Shown in pieces: positions 1-7,963 of a stretch of DNA of 25,310 bases. Both the position numbers and the translations under genes were made by a program. The stretch's first letter is position 1; each line of letters starts with the position of its first letter. Origin of the DNA: Pseudomonadota bacterium. Its GTDB lineage: Bacteria > Pseudomonadota > Gammaproteobacteria > Burkholderiales > Rhodocyclaceae. Location of the stretch: contig JAEWVQ010000046.1 in the NCBI GenBank assembly GCA_023459095.1, positions 1 to 25,310 on the forward strand, read 5' to 3'. A model generated the notes under the pieces. The model was not told the origin of the DNA. It ran no database searches and saw only the letters and a list, made by a program, of their open reading frames with translations.

Positions 1-903
1 GCGCTGGAAGCCGCGCAGGCCGCGTTCGCCGAAGCGCTCGCCGCCGCCGGTTTCGACAGCGAGGCGGCCTACCGCGACGCCCGCCTTGCCCCCGCCGACC
101 TCGACCGCCTCGCCGCCAGCCTGCAGCAGTACGACCAGGACATCGCCGCCGCACGCGAACGCCTCGCCCGCGCCACCCAGGCCGTCGCGGGCCACACCCC
201 GCCACCACTCGCGGACCTCGACGCCGCGGCCCACGCCGCGCGTGCCGCGATCGACGCCGTGCTCGCGCGCAGCGCCGACCTGCGTGGCGCGCTCGACAAG
301 ACCCGCCACACCCTCGCCCTGCTCGACGCACTCGCCGCCCGCAACGCCGACATCGAGGCGCGCTACCGCGTCACCGGCGAACTGTCCGACATCGCCAACG
401 GCGGCAACAGCCGCAACCTCACCTTCCAGCGCTATGTGCTCGCCGCCCTGCTCGACGACGTATTGCGCGCCGCCTCGCTGCGCCTCAAGGCGATGAGCCG
501 CGGCCGCTACCTGCTGCAGCGCCGCGACGACGTCGCCGACGCACGCCGCGCCGCCGGCCTCGACCTCGAGGTGGCGGACGACTACACCGGGCGCACCCGC
601 CCGGTGAGCACGCTGTCCGGCGGCGAGGGCTTCATGGCCTCGCTCGCCCTCGCCCTCGGCCTCTCCGACGTGGTTCAGGCCTACGCCGGCGGCGTGCAGC
701 TCGACACCCTGTTCATCGACGAGGGCTTCGGCAGCCTCGACCCGGAAGCGCTCGATCTGGCGATGCGCACCCTGATCGACCTGCAGCGCCAGGGGCGCAT
801 GGTGGGCGTGATCTCGCACGTCGACGAAATGAAGCAGCAGATCGACGTTGCCATCGAAGTGGTGCAGGGCGCACGCGGCAGCGGGGTACGGATCCGCCGC
901 TGA
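1..903 (+). CDS. sbcC: Exonuclease SbcC, C-terminal part (5' end outside window)
   Basis: The frame is open from base 1, so only the last 300 residues are seen. SbcC is the SMC-like ATPase of the SbcCD nuclease, which cleaves hairpins and processes DNA ends. The visible part begins with the Ala/Arg-rich end of the long coiled coil. It then has the C-terminal ATPase half: ABC signature LSGGEGFMASLALALGL (nt 616-666), Walker B LFIDEGFGSLD (about nt 709-741), and a switch histidine in VISHVDEMK. The ending IDVAIEVV..G.GVRIRR is typical of SbcC. The partner sbcD would be expected just upstream, outside the window. Family assignment is secure because of the GFGSLD Walker B/D-loop. RecF-like or other SMC ATPases are less likely. 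Confidence 0.93.
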   Translation, partial: ALEAAQAAFAEALAAAGFDSEAAYRDARLAPADLDRLAASLQQYDQDIAAARERLARATQAVAGHTPPPLADLDAAAHAARAAIDAVLARSADLRGALDKTRHTLALLDALAARNADIEARYRVTGELSDIANGGNSRNLTFQRYVLAALLDDVLRAASLRLKAMSRGRYLLQRRDDVADARRAAGLDLEVADDYTGRTRPVSTLSGGEGFMASLALALGLSDVVQAYAGGVQLDTLFIDEGFGSLDPEALDLAMRTLIDLQRQGRMVGVISHVDEMKQQIDVAIEVVQGARGSGVRIRR

Positions 904-912
904 GGCGGAGGG

Positions 913-948
913 CGCGCGGCAGCCGCGCGGCGGATTGCTAGAATCCGC
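913..948 (+). promoter_or_regulatory. Two adjacent hairpins after sbcC; possible terminator or extended -10 promoter
   Basis: Two perfect small inverted repeats follow the sbcC stop. CGCGCGG/CCGCGCG has a 3-base loop (913-929), and GCGGATT/AATCCGC has a 5-base loop (930-948). No T-run follows, so a classic intrinsic terminator is not clear. The second hairpin contains TGCTAGAAT (about 936-944), which looks like an extended -10 element and would place a transcript start about 70 bases before the next gene. No convincing -35 is visible. Either reading is tentative. Confidence 0.3.
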
Positions 949-1020
949 TCAGCGCCTGGGCGATCGCGCCCACCGCCCTGGCGCCGTACCGCTGTCGCGC
1001 CGTTCCGCCCGCTCAGACCC

Positions 1021-1482
1021 ATGAAATCGCTCGATACCAAGCTTCCCGCTCCCGTGCTCGCCGTGGCCATCGCCGGCGGCATGTGGCTGCACGGCCACGA
1101 CGCCCAGGCCGCCGACTTCGCCCCGGTGCTGCGCAGCGGCCTCGCCGCGCTCATCGCCCAGCTCAGCGCGGTGCTCGCGGTCGCCGCCTTCCTCGCCTTC
1201 CGCAAGGCCGGCACCACGATCGACCCGATGCACCCGGAGCGCGCCGCCACCCTGGTCACCCACGGCATCTACCGTTACTCGCGCAACCCCATGTACCTGA
1301 GCCTGCTGCTGCTCCTCGTCGCCTACGCGGTGGCGCAGGGCGCACTGCTCGCGCTGGCTGGCCCCGCGCTGTTCCTGGCCTACGTCACGCGCTTCCAGAT
1401 CGTGCCCGAGGAGCGCGCGCTGGCGGCCAAGTTCGGCGCCCAGTTCGACGCCTACCGCGCCCGCGTCCGGCGCTGGCTGTGA
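1021..1482 (+). CDS. Isoprenylcysteine carboxyl methyltransferase-like / phospholipid methyltransferase family membrane protein
   Basis: The product is 153 residues, the usual size for this bacterial family. Hydrophobic segments lie near the N-terminus, at about 38-60 and at about 95-120. The family signature is the HGIYRYSRNPMYLS block (about residues 81-94), followed by VPEERALAAKFGAQFDAYRARVRRWL at the C-terminus; the Glu-Glu and the R-x-P-MY motif form the S-adenosylmethionine site in ICMT/PEMT proteins. The substrate in bacteria is usually unknown. ATG 1021 is the first in-frame start after the intergenic hairpins. The stop codon overlaps a GTG that could start the next gene, so the two are probably co-transcribed. 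Confidence 0.85.
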   Translation: MKSLDTKLPAPVLAVAIAGGMWLHGHDAQAADFAPVLRSGLAALIAQLSAVLAVAAFLAFRKAGTTIDPMHPERAATLVTHGIYRYSRNPMYLSLLLLLVAYAVAQGALLALAGPALFLAYVTRFQIVPEERALAAKFGAQFDAYRARVRRWL

Positions 1483-1490
1483 GCGCGCCG

Positions 1491-2228
1491 ATGCCCGCCA
1501 CGGAGAACAACACCGCGCCGCCCGACACGGGCGCGGACGACGCGGCGTTTGCCGCGCTCACGCGCTGCGGGCTGAACCTGCACGCGGTGATCGACGCCGC
1601 GGCGCTACCCGCGACGGTGCACGCCGCACTGCTGCGCGATTTCGCGCCCGCCCACGCGGTCCGCCAGCTCATCCTCATCGGCAACGCCGGCCCGACGCTG
1701 TGGCGTGCGCTGCAGGCCGACGGTGCGCGCGGCAGCGACCCGATCGACGAGTTCAGCCTGCGCACGGTTGCCGCGTGGTTCGCCGCGCAGTGCCCCGGCC
1801 ACCGTCACACCGTGCTCTACCCCGGCGAGCGGCCGGTCGGCCTGCAGGCCCTCGGCCGCCTCGCCGGCTGGCATCACGCCCCCCCGTTCAAGGTCGGCAT
1901 CCTGCCGTACTGGGGCAGCTGGTTCGGCTACCGGGTCGCGCTGCTCGCCGATAGTGCGCTGCCGGCCACCGCACCGCTGACGGTCGATTCGCCCTGCGAG
2001 CGCTGCGCCAACCGCCCCTGCGTCACCGCCTGCCCGGCGCGCGCCATGGCCGACGGCGAGTTCTCGCTCGAGCGCTGCGTCGCCCATCGCCGCCAGCCGG
2101 CCTCGCCCTGCCGCAGCGCCTGCCTGGCGCGCGACGCCTGCCCGGTGGGCCGCGCGCAGCGCTACGACGACGCGCACATGCGCCACACCTACGAGACCTC
2201 GCTGCGCGCGATCGAGCGCTATTTCTGA
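1491..2228 (+). CDS. Iron-sulfur protein with 4Fe-4S ferredoxin-like cysteine motif (QueG-like C-terminal part)
   Basis: The product is 245 residues from ATG 1491; a GTG at 1479 overlapping the preceding stop would add four residues. The N-terminal 165 residues have no cofactor motif I recognise, although motifs such as PYWGSWFGYR recall the region ahead of the cluster in epoxyqueuosine reductase-like proteins. A ferredoxin-type motif follows, C169-x2-C172-x4-C177-x3-C181-P, then C196, C207, C211 and C217-P, enough cysteines for one or two 4Fe-4S clusters. It is shorter than true QueG (about 350 residues) and lacks an evident cobalamin domain, so a queuosine role is not claimed. Function unknown; probably a cytosolic electron-transfer protein. 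Confidence 0.75.
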   Translation: MPATENNTAPPDTGADDAAFAALTRCGLNLHAVIDAAALPATVHAALLRDFAPAHAVRQLILIGNAGPTLWRALQADGARGSDPIDEFSLRTVAAWFAAQCPGHRHTVLYPGERPVGLQALGRLAGWHHAPPFKVGILPYWGSWFGYRVALLADSALPATAPLTVDSPCERCANRPCVTACPARAMADGEFSLERCVAHRRQPASPCRSACLARDACPVGRAQRYDDAHMRHTYETSLRAIERYF

Positions 2229-2251
2229 GCCGTGGCGGCAACGGTGAACGA

Positions 2252-2277
2252 CGAGGCGGCCCCGCAGGGCCGCCTCG
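2252..2277. terminator. Bidirectional hairpin between convergent genes
   Basis: A perfect 11-bp inverted repeat (CGAGGCGGCCC, 2252-2262, and its complement, 2267-2277) has a 4-base loop. It lies between the iron-sulfur gene (stop 2228) and the minus-strand secreted-protein gene (stop 2302). Its strength and its position between converging genes suggest a shared transcription terminator. Neither side has a good T-tract, so it may be non-canonical. Confidence 0.55.
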
Positions 2278-2301
2278 CCGAGCCTGCTACCAGGCCTCGT
2301 C

Positions 2302-2673
2302 TTACTTCTTGTCGGCCCAGGTGGTGCCCTTCTTGCGGTCATAACGCAGAGTGACCTCGGAGATCGAGCACAGGTCGAACCCCTTCCAGGTGGCCTCTTC
2401 CTCGTCGTCGTAGACGACCTTCAGATCCCACTTGCAGCCCTTCGACCCCCTCTCGAACTCGATATCGACGCGCTCGCCGTTGCCGAGCACGTCGCGGCCC
2501 ATGACGTCCTCCTCCCACTCGTTCGACGCCGCGGAGGACACATAGACCTCGCTGATCACGTAGCCGGTCTTGTTGACCAGGGTGAAATCGAGGTTGTCCG
2601 CAAGCACGGGCGTGGCGGCGAACAGGGGAACGCCGGCGACCGCCAGCGTGCTCAGGATCTTCTTCATCATCAT
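2302..2673 (-). CDS. Small conserved secreted protein, function unknown
   Basis: The product is 123 residues. It opens MMMKKILSTLAVAGVPLF and continues to ATPVLADN, a clear Sec signal peptide with A-x-A-like cleavage near residue 25. The mature part is short, acidic and Trp-containing (EWEEDVMGRDVLGNGE, KWDLKVVYDDEEEATWKGF, LRYDRKKGTTWADK). A cysteine pair (KGCKWD and FDLCSI) could form a disulfide. AAGGAA lies just upstream of three consecutive ATGs, and its spacing favours the second or third. I recall related small periplasmic proteins carrying the misleading database label argininosuccinate lyase; nothing here supports that enzyme. It is monocistronic, with the start facing a long intergenic region. 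Confidence 0.8.
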   Translation of the reverse strand: MMMKKILSTLAVAGVPLFAATPVLADNLDFTLVNKTGYVISEVYVSSAASNEWEEDVMGRDVLGNGERVDIEFERGSKGCKWDLKVVYDDEEEATWKGFDLCSISEVTLRYDRKKGTTWADKK

Positions 2674-3048
2674 TTCCTTCGGCATTGGAACCAGCCCCGG
2701 CCCGGCACCCGGCGGCAAGGCCGGAGCGCGCACCGCGGCGACACGGCGGGAAAACCCCGCCCCTTTTCTTGTGCAGACGGGGTGAGCGCCTGCGGCAGGC
2801 TGACGGCGCGCGACGCACACCTCAGCGAGCCATAACAGCGGCATGGAACAGGCCTGCTGCCGCGGGGCGCGGCGGCAGGCCCGCGCAATCTACCCAAACG
2901 CGGCCTCCAGCACATCACCGGAATCAGGTAATTTGCGCCGCACAGCGGGTGGCGCGCGACGCCCTCTGTGCAAAATGCCTGATTTCAGGGATGGCCCGCG
3001 GGCCGCACCGGGCTACGATGTCGCCCACTTCGCTGTCATCATGGGTCC
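2674..3048. other. 375-base divergent intergenic region
   Basis: This separates the minus-strand secreted protein from the plus-strand two-component operon and should hold both promoters. It contains a small GGCGGG/CCCGCC hairpin around 2743-2759 followed by CCTTTTCTTG, and a long imperfect inverted repeat at 2922-2984 listed separately. It is less GC-rich around 2920-2990 than the coding regions. I see no convincing short gene in it. Confidence 0.6.
2922..2984. promoter_or_regulatory. Long imperfect inverted repeat upstream of the response regulator
   Basis: The arm AATCAGGTAATTTGC (2922-2936) pairs with GCAAAATGCCTGATT (2970-2984) at 13 of 15 positions. An inner GCACAG/CTGTGC pair (2940-2945, 2966-2971) allows an alternative nested stem. 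It sits 65 bases before the response-regulator start in an AT-richer stretch. It may be an operator or a structured leader; no factor is known. Confidence 0.4.
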
Positions 3049-3774
3049 ATGTCCATGCCCGCCGTTCCGCTGCCCGCCTTTCCTGCCGGCGCCCCCAACG
3101 CTACCGAATCGACCCTGCCCGCGCCGGTGCTGGTGGTCGAGGACGAGCCGCTGCTGCAGCAGCGCCTGCGCGCCATCCTGTCGCAGCTCGGCTACGCCGC
3201 CGATGCGCTGCTGTTCGCCGCCTCGCTCGCCGAGGCCCGCGCCTGCCTCGCGGCACAGCCGGTCGCGCTGGCCCTGGTCGACCTGGCGCTGCCCGACGGC
3301 GACGGCCGCGACCTCATCGAGCAGCTGCGCGCCGACGATCCGGGGCTGGGCATCCTGGTGGTGTCGGCATGGAGTTCGGAAGACGCGATCCTGGGCGCGC
3401 TGCGCGCCGGCGCCACCGGCTACGTGCTGAAGGAACGCGACGACTTCGAGGTCGTGATCTCGATCCGCAGCGTGCTGCGCGGCGGCGCGCCGATCGACCC
3501 GTTCATCGCCCGGCGCATCCTCGAACTGCTGCCGCCGCCGGCCCCGGCCCAAGGCGCCGCCCCGCCACTGCCGCCGGGGAGCGCGCTCAGCGAGCGCGAA
3601 GGCGAGATCCTGCGTCTGGTGGCCGACGGCCTGTCGAACCGCGAGATTGCCGAGCGCCTGTTCCTGTCGCGCTACACCGTGGAAACCCACGTGAAGCGCA
3701 TCTACCGCAAGCTCGCGGTGTCGTCGCGCACCATGGCGGTACGCACGGCGCGGGAGCGGGGCATGCTTGGGTGA
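3049..3774 (+). CDS. LuxR/NarL-family response regulator
   Basis: The product is 241 residues. A receiver domain lies at about 25-145, with acidic residues E31-D32 in LVVEDEP, phospho-acceptor D78 in LVDLALPDGDG, and conserved K128 in GYVLKERD. A Pro/Ala-rich linker follows, then a GerE-type helix-turn-helix at about 178-232 (LSEREGEILRLVADGLSNREIAERL and TVETHVKRIYRKL). It should be phosphorylated by the kinase encoded next, whose GTG start overlaps this stop codon. ATG 3049 and ATG 3055 are both possible starts; no strong Shine-Dalgarno sequence separates them. The regulon is unknown. Confidence 0.93.
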   Translation: MSMPAVPLPAFPAGAPNATESTLPAPVLVVEDEPLLQQRLRAILSQLGYAADALLFAASLAEARACLAAQPVALALVDLALPDGDGRDLIEQLRADDPGLGILVVSAWSSEDAILGALRAGATGYVLKERDDFEVVISIRSVLRGGAPIDPFIARRILELLPPPAPAQGAAPPLPPGSALSEREGEILRLVADGLSNREIAERLFLSRYTVETHVKRIYRKLAVSSRTMAVRTARERGMLG

Positions 3775-5660
3775 GGCAGTGGGGCGACGCGCTGGCGTGG
3801 GCGCTGGCACTGTGGCTGCTGGCGCTGTGGCTGCCGGCCTGGGCCGACGCCCCGCCCGCGCCCTGCGCGCCGCTCGCACAGGCGGTGAGCGCGGCGCGCG
3901 CCGCTCACGATGCCCCGCTCGACGCCCCGCCGCGCCCCGCCGATGGCTGGGAGGCGGTCACCCTGCCCGACGACTGGACGCGACGCTGGCCGGCGCATGA
4001 CGGAACGGTGTGGTATCGCATCGAGTGGACGCCGACCGCATGCGCCGAGCCCCTGGCCCTGGGCATCGACGCCCTGGTCATGGCCGGCGAGGTGTATCTC
4101 AACGACGACCTGCTGTGGCGCGACGCCGCGCTGGTCGAGCCGCTGTCGCGCAGCTGGAACATGCCGCGCTGGTGGCTGCTGCCGCAATCGGCGCTGCGCG
4201 ACGGCGCCAACACGGTGTGGGTGCGCGTGATCGGCACCACGCAGCAGACCCCCGGCCTGGGCACACTGCGCCTCGGCGCCGCGCCCTGGGTGGCGGCGGA
4301 GCAGGCCGGCCGGCAGTGGCGCCAACGCACCATGGTGCTGATCACCGCGGCGCTGTCGGCCGCGGTCGGCGGCCTCTTCCTGATCGTCTGGTGCCTGCTG
4401 CGCGAGGAACGCGCCTTCGGCTGGTATGCGCTGATGTCGCTGTGGTGGGTGCTGTACCTGGCGACCATGCTGGCGACGGACCCATGGCCGTTTGCCGACA
4501 CGCTCGCCCTGTCGCGCGCCAACATCGCCCTCTTCGTGCTCTACGTGCTGTGCTTTTGCCGCTTCACCTGGGCGTTCGGCGCGCAGGCGCTGCCGCGCGC
4601 GGCGCGCGCCCTGTGGGGGCTGGGCGCCCTCGGCGTGCTCGCCGCGCTGCTCGCCCCGCGCGCGCTGCTGGCCGAAACCCTGCTCGCGGTGTGGCTCGGA
4701 TTCGTGCTCTTGTTCTTCGCCAACTGCGTGCAGTTCCAGTGGCACGCCTGGCGTACGCGCGATCCGCAGCACATGCTGCTGGCCCTGCTCTGGCTGATCT
4801 TCCTGGTGATCGGCGGGCACGACCTGCTGGTGATCCTGCGCCTCGTGCCCGACACGGCCACCTGGTCGTGGGTGAGCGCGCCGCTTGCCACCGTGTGCAT
4901 GGCCTTGCTGCTCGGCGGTCGGCTGGCCGCCGGCATGCGCCGCATCGGCCGCTTCAACCAGGAGCTGGAGGCGAGCGTGGCGGACGCCCGCGCCGAACTG
5001 GCCCAGGCGCTCGCGCGCGAACACGCGCAGGCGCTGGAGCACGCCAAGCTGCAGGAGCGCGTGGAGATCGCCCACGACCTGCACGACGGCCTCGGCGGCA
5101 GCCTGGTGCGCAGCATGGCACTGGTCGAGCAGGCCCCCCAGCCGCTGCCCACCGAGCGCGTGCTGTCGCTGCTCAAGGTGCTGCGCGACGACCTGCGCCA
5201 GGTGATCGACCACGGCTCCAGCGCCGGCGCCACCGTGCCGGCAACCCCGGTGCAGTGGGCCGCGCCGCTGCGCCACCGCTTCACCCGCATCTTCGACGAG
5301 CTCGATGTCGCCTCGGAATGGCACATCGACCCGCAATGGCACGACGACGGCGCCCGCCCCAGCGCGCTGCAATGCCTGGGGCTCGCCCGCGTGGTCGAGG
5401 AAGCCCTGTCCAACGTCATCAAGCACAGCCGGGCGCGCCGGGTGCGGGTGGAATGCACGCAGCCGCAGGCGGACACGCTGGTCGTGCGCATCGGCGACGA
5501 CGGCGTCGGCTTCGACGTGCACGCGGTACGCCACGCCGGCCTCAGCGTGGGCATGCGCAGCATGGCCGCGCGCACCGAACGCCTGGGCGGCACCCTCGAG
5601 GTGGTGTCGGGGCCGCAGGGCACCGTGGTGAGTGCGGTGCTGGCGGTGGCGCCTGGCTGA
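3771..5660 (+). CDS. Sensor histidine kinase with 7TMR-DISM-like input region
   Basis: The product is 629 residues from GTG 3771, which overlaps the regulator stop by four bases (GTGA), indicating translational coupling. The start is supported by the immediate signal peptide (LAWALALWLLALWLPAWADA). The periplasmic part (about 25-180) has a jelly-roll-like pattern (DDWTRRWPAHDGTVWYRIEW, GEVYLNDDLLWRD, NTVWVRVIG) typical of DISM extracellular domains. Seven or so membrane segments follow (about 185-395), then a coiled coil. The HisKA_3 box DLHDGLGGSLVRSMALVEQ has phospho-acceptor H438. The HATPase domain has N-box EEALSNVIKHS, G1 GDDGVGFD and G2 GLSVGMRSM. Ligand unknown; the DISM fold often binds carbohydrates or small molecules. 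Confidence 0.92.
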   Translation: MRQWGDALAWALALWLLALWLPAWADAPPAPCAPLAQAVSAARAAHDAPLDAPPRPADGWEAVTLPDDWTRRWPAHDGTVWYRIEWTPTACAEPLALGIDALVMAGEVYLNDDLLWRDAALVEPLSRSWNMPRWWLLPQSALRDGANTVWVRVIGTTQQTPGLGTLRLGAAPWVAAEQAGRQWRQRTMVLITAALSAAVGGLFLIVWCLLREERAFGWYALMSLWWVLYLATMLATDPWPFADTLALSRANIALFVLYVLCFCRFTWAFGAQALPRAARALWGLGALGVLAALLAPRALLAETLLAVWLGFVLLFFANCVQFQWHAWRTRDPQHMLLALLWLIFLVIGGHDLLVILRLVPDTATWSWVSAPLATVCMALLLGGRLAAGMRRIGRFNQELEASVADARAELAQALAREHAQALEHAKLQERVEIAHDLHDGLGGSLVRSMALVEQAPQPLPTERVLSLLKVLRDDLRQVIDHGSSAGATVPATPVQWAAPLRHRFTRIFDELDVASEWHIDPQWHDDGARPSALQCLGLARVVEEALSNVIKHSRARRVRVECTQPQADTLVVRIGDDGVGFDVHAVRHAGLSVGMRSMAARTERLGGTLEVVSGPQGTVVSAVLAVAPG

Positions 5661-5714
5661 AGCGCCCGGCGCGGGGGCGCGGAACGTTGGCGGCGGCGGC
5701 CGCTCCAAGGCCGC

Positions 5715-6800
5715 ATGGATACCCTGACCCACGCCCTGTCCGGCGCCCTCGCCGGGCGCCTGCTCGCCCCCGCCGTCACCGCCTCGCCCACCTCCCCGAC
5801 CACCCTCCGAACCTGGCAGGCGGTGGCCGCCGGCGCGCTGGCCGCGACCTTTCCGGACAGCGACTTCGTGCTCGGCTACGTGTCCGAGCTCGCCTACCTG
5901 CGCGGCCACCGCGGCGTCACCCACTCGCTGATCCTGCTGCCGCTGTGGGGCTTGCTGCTCGCCGGGCTGTGCGCGCGCTACACCCGCCGCGGCGGGCGGG
6001 CGGGGCCGGACTGGCGGGCGTTCTACGCGATCGCCTGCGCCGGGCTGGCGATCCACATCGCCGGCGACCTCATCACCCAGTTCGGCACCATGATCCTGGC
6101 GCCGTTTTCCGACCGGCGCTTCGCCATCGGCACCACTTTCATCATCGACCTGGTGTTCACCGGGATCATCGTCGCCGGCCTCGCCGCGAGCGCGCTGTGG
6201 CGCCGCAGCCGGGTACCCGCGGCGTTCGCGCTGGTGGCGCTGGCGGGCTGGGTCGGGGTGGGCTGGATGGGGCGCGGCGAAGCGATCGACGCCGCGCGCG
6301 CCTACGCCGCGGCGCGCGGCATCGACGCCGTGAAGATCGATGCCGTGCCGCGCCCGGCGTCGCCGTTCAACTGGACCGCGATCGTGTTCGACGGCGAGCG
6401 CTACCACTACGCCCACCTCAACACGCGGCGCGCGCAGGCGCTGGTCGCGGACGATTCCGATCATTTCATCCGCCGCCTCTCGGCGCCTTACCTGCCGGCG
6501 GCGCAAGCGCAATGGCAGCAGCGCGCGAAACTGGGCGAGGCCGACACCCGTGCGCTCGCGGAAGCGGTCTGGCGCAGCGCGGACTTCGCCTTCTACCGCT
6601 GGTTCGCGATGTTCCCGGTGCTCGACCACGCCGACGCGGCGCCTGGCGCGGGGCAGTGCGTCAGCTTCCGCGACCTGCGTTTCGAGACCCCCGGGCGTGC
6701 CGCCGTGCCCTTCCGCTACGGTCTGTGCGGCGCGGCGGGCAGCGGCTGGCGGCTGTTCGAGCGCGATGCCGACGGCGGCCGGCGCTGGGTGCTCGAGTAG
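5715..6800 (+). CDS. YdjM-type membrane-bound metal-dependent hydrolase (DUF457 family)
   Basis: The product is 361 residues. The N-terminus MDTLTHALSGALAG with H6, the FPDSDF acidic motif and the HRGVTHSLILLPLWG motif are the metal-ligand pattern of this inner-membrane family. Four or five hydrophobic helices lie at roughly 75-95, 110-135, 145-165 and 170-185. The second half (about 190-361) is a soluble region without a motif I know, longer than in the shortest members. Biological substrates of the family are undefined; some relatives are LexA-regulated. It is monocistronic, converging on the BMP gene with only 22 bases between stops. Confidence 0.85.
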   Translation: MDTLTHALSGALAGRLLAPAVTASPTSPTTLRTWQAVAAGALAATFPDSDFVLGYVSELAYLRGHRGVTHSLILLPLWGLLLAGLCARYTRRGGRAGPDWRAFYAIACAGLAIHIAGDLITQFGTMILAPFSDRRFAIGTTFIIDLVFTGIIVAGLAASALWRRSRVPAAFALVALAGWVGVGWMGRGEAIDAARAYAAARGIDAVKIDAVPRPASPFNWTAIVFDGERYHYAHLNTRRAQALVADDSDHFIRRLSAPYLPAAQAQWQQRAKLGEADTRALAEAVWRSADFAFYRWFAMFPVLDHADAAPGAGQCVSFRDLRFETPGRAAVPFRYGLCGAAGSGWRLFERDADGGRRWVLE

Positions 6801-6822
6801 CGCCGGCGGTGCAGGCGCGCCC

Positions 6823-7923
6823 TTACTTGCCGGTCGGCACCGTGCCCTGCACGCCCTCGACGTAGTAGTTCATCGCCAGCTTGTCGGCGTCGGCGAGATC
6901 CTGGCCGGCGGCGACCACTTCCTTGCCGGCCTGGTTGCGCAGCGGCCCCATGAACACCGGCCGGCTGCCGTCGAGAATGCCCTGGCGGCGCGCGGCGACC
7001 AGTGCCCGGACGTCGTCGGGCACGGTCGCGGCAATGTGGCCGAGGTCGATCGCGCCTTCCTTGAGCCCGTACCACACCTGCTGTTTGGGCTCGAAGGTCC
7101 CCGCGAGCACCTCGCCGACCACCTTCTTGTACCACACGCTCCAGTCGATCTCGCTCGCCGCGAGTTGCGCCTTCGGGCCGAAGGCGGTCATGTCGGAATC
7201 CCAGCCGAAGGCATGCACGCCCTTTTCCTGCGCGGCCTGCAGCACCGCCGGCGAGTCGGTGTTCTGCATCAGCACGTCGACGCCCTGGGCGATCAGGGTG
7301 AGCGCGGCCTGGCGCTCCTTGCCGGGATCGAACCACGAATTCACCCAGATCACCCGCGTGGTCGCGGCCGGATTCACGCTGCGCGCGCCGAGGGTGTAGG
7401 CGTTGATGTTGCGGATCACCTCGGGAATGGGGTGGGAGCCGACCACGCCGAGCTGGCCGCTCTTGCTCATGCGCCCGGCGACCACGCCGGCCAGATAGGC
7501 GCCCTCATAGGTGCGGACGTCGTAACTGCCCATGTTGGCCGCGGTCTTGAACCCGGTGGCGTGCTGGAACACCACCTTGGGGTACTGGCGCGCGACCTTC
7601 AGCGTGGAGTCCATGTACCCGAACGAGGTCGTGAAGATGACGCGATGGCCGTCCTGCGCGAGGTTGCGGATCACGCGCTCGGCGTCCGCGCCTTCGGGCA
7701 CGCTCTCGATGAAGGTGGTCTTGACCTGGCCGGGGAAGGCGGCCTCCAGCGCGCGGCGGCCGAGGTCATGGGCGAAGGTCCATCCCGCCTCGCCCACCGG
7801 ACCGACATAAACGAAACCGACCTTGATCGGCTCGGCGGCGATGGCCGGCTGCATGGCGGCGGGCAACAGCGCGGCGGCGGCGAGCGCGGCGCTCCATTTG
7901 AGGGCGGTGCGGCGAGTGCTCAT
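6823..7923 (-). CDS. BMP-family periplasmic substrate-binding protein (purine/nucleoside type)
   Basis: The product is 366 residues from ATG 7921-7923, preceded by GGAGAA. The signal peptide MSTRRTALKWSAALAAAALL has a twin-arginine-like RR and ends at AIAAEP; there is no lipobox cysteine. The mature protein shows the BMP/PnrA pattern: KVGFVYVGPVGEAGWTFAHD, VIFTTSFGYMD, YEGAYLAGVVAGRMS, VWVNSWFDPGKE (here VIWVNSWF) and a GWDSDMTAFGPKA block. Such proteins feed ABC importers of nucleosides or purine bases. It lies 40 bases downstream of the adenine deaminase gene in the same operon, supporting a purine ligand. No permease or ATPase follows; the next gene is on the other strand, so its transporter must be encoded elsewhere. 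Confidence 0.9.
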   Translation of the reverse strand: MSTRRTALKWSAALAAAALLPAAMQPAIAAEPIKVGFVYVGPVGEAGWTFAHDLGRRALEAAFPGQVKTTFIESVPEGADAERVIRNLAQDGHRVIFTTSFGYMDSTLKVARQYPKVVFQHATGFKTAANMGSYDVRTYEGAYLAGVVAGRMSKSGQLGVVGSHPIPEVIRNINAYTLGARSVNPAATTRVIWVNSWFDPGKERQAALTLIAQGVDVLMQNTDSPAVLQAAQEKGVHAFGWDSDMTAFGPKAQLAASEIDWSVWYKKVVGEVLAGTFEPKQQVWYGLKEGAIDLGHIAATVPDDVRALVAARRQGILDGSRPVFMGPLRNQAGKEVVAAGQDLADADKLAMNYYVEGVQGTVPTGK

Positions 7924-7963
7924 GCGGATTCTCCGGTGGAAGGAAACGGAATGGCGCGGCGCT

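Noticed and set aside
2743..2770. GGCGGG/CCCGCC hairpin followed by CCTTTTCTTG as an intrinsic terminator
   Set aside because: There is no plus-strand gene upstream for it to terminate, the stem is short, and the T-run is interrupted.
2685..3770. Upstream extension of the histidine kinase frame
   Set aside because: The frame is open but runs out of phase through the response-regulator gene. The GTG at 3771 directly precedes a signal peptide and overlaps the previous stop.
3702..6629. A very long open frame on the minus strand opposite the kinase and YdjM-type genes
   Set aside because: Composition is Arg/Gly/Ala/Gln-rich low-complexity typical of antisense reading in GC-rich DNA. The plus-strand proteins have clear domains and catalytic motifs.
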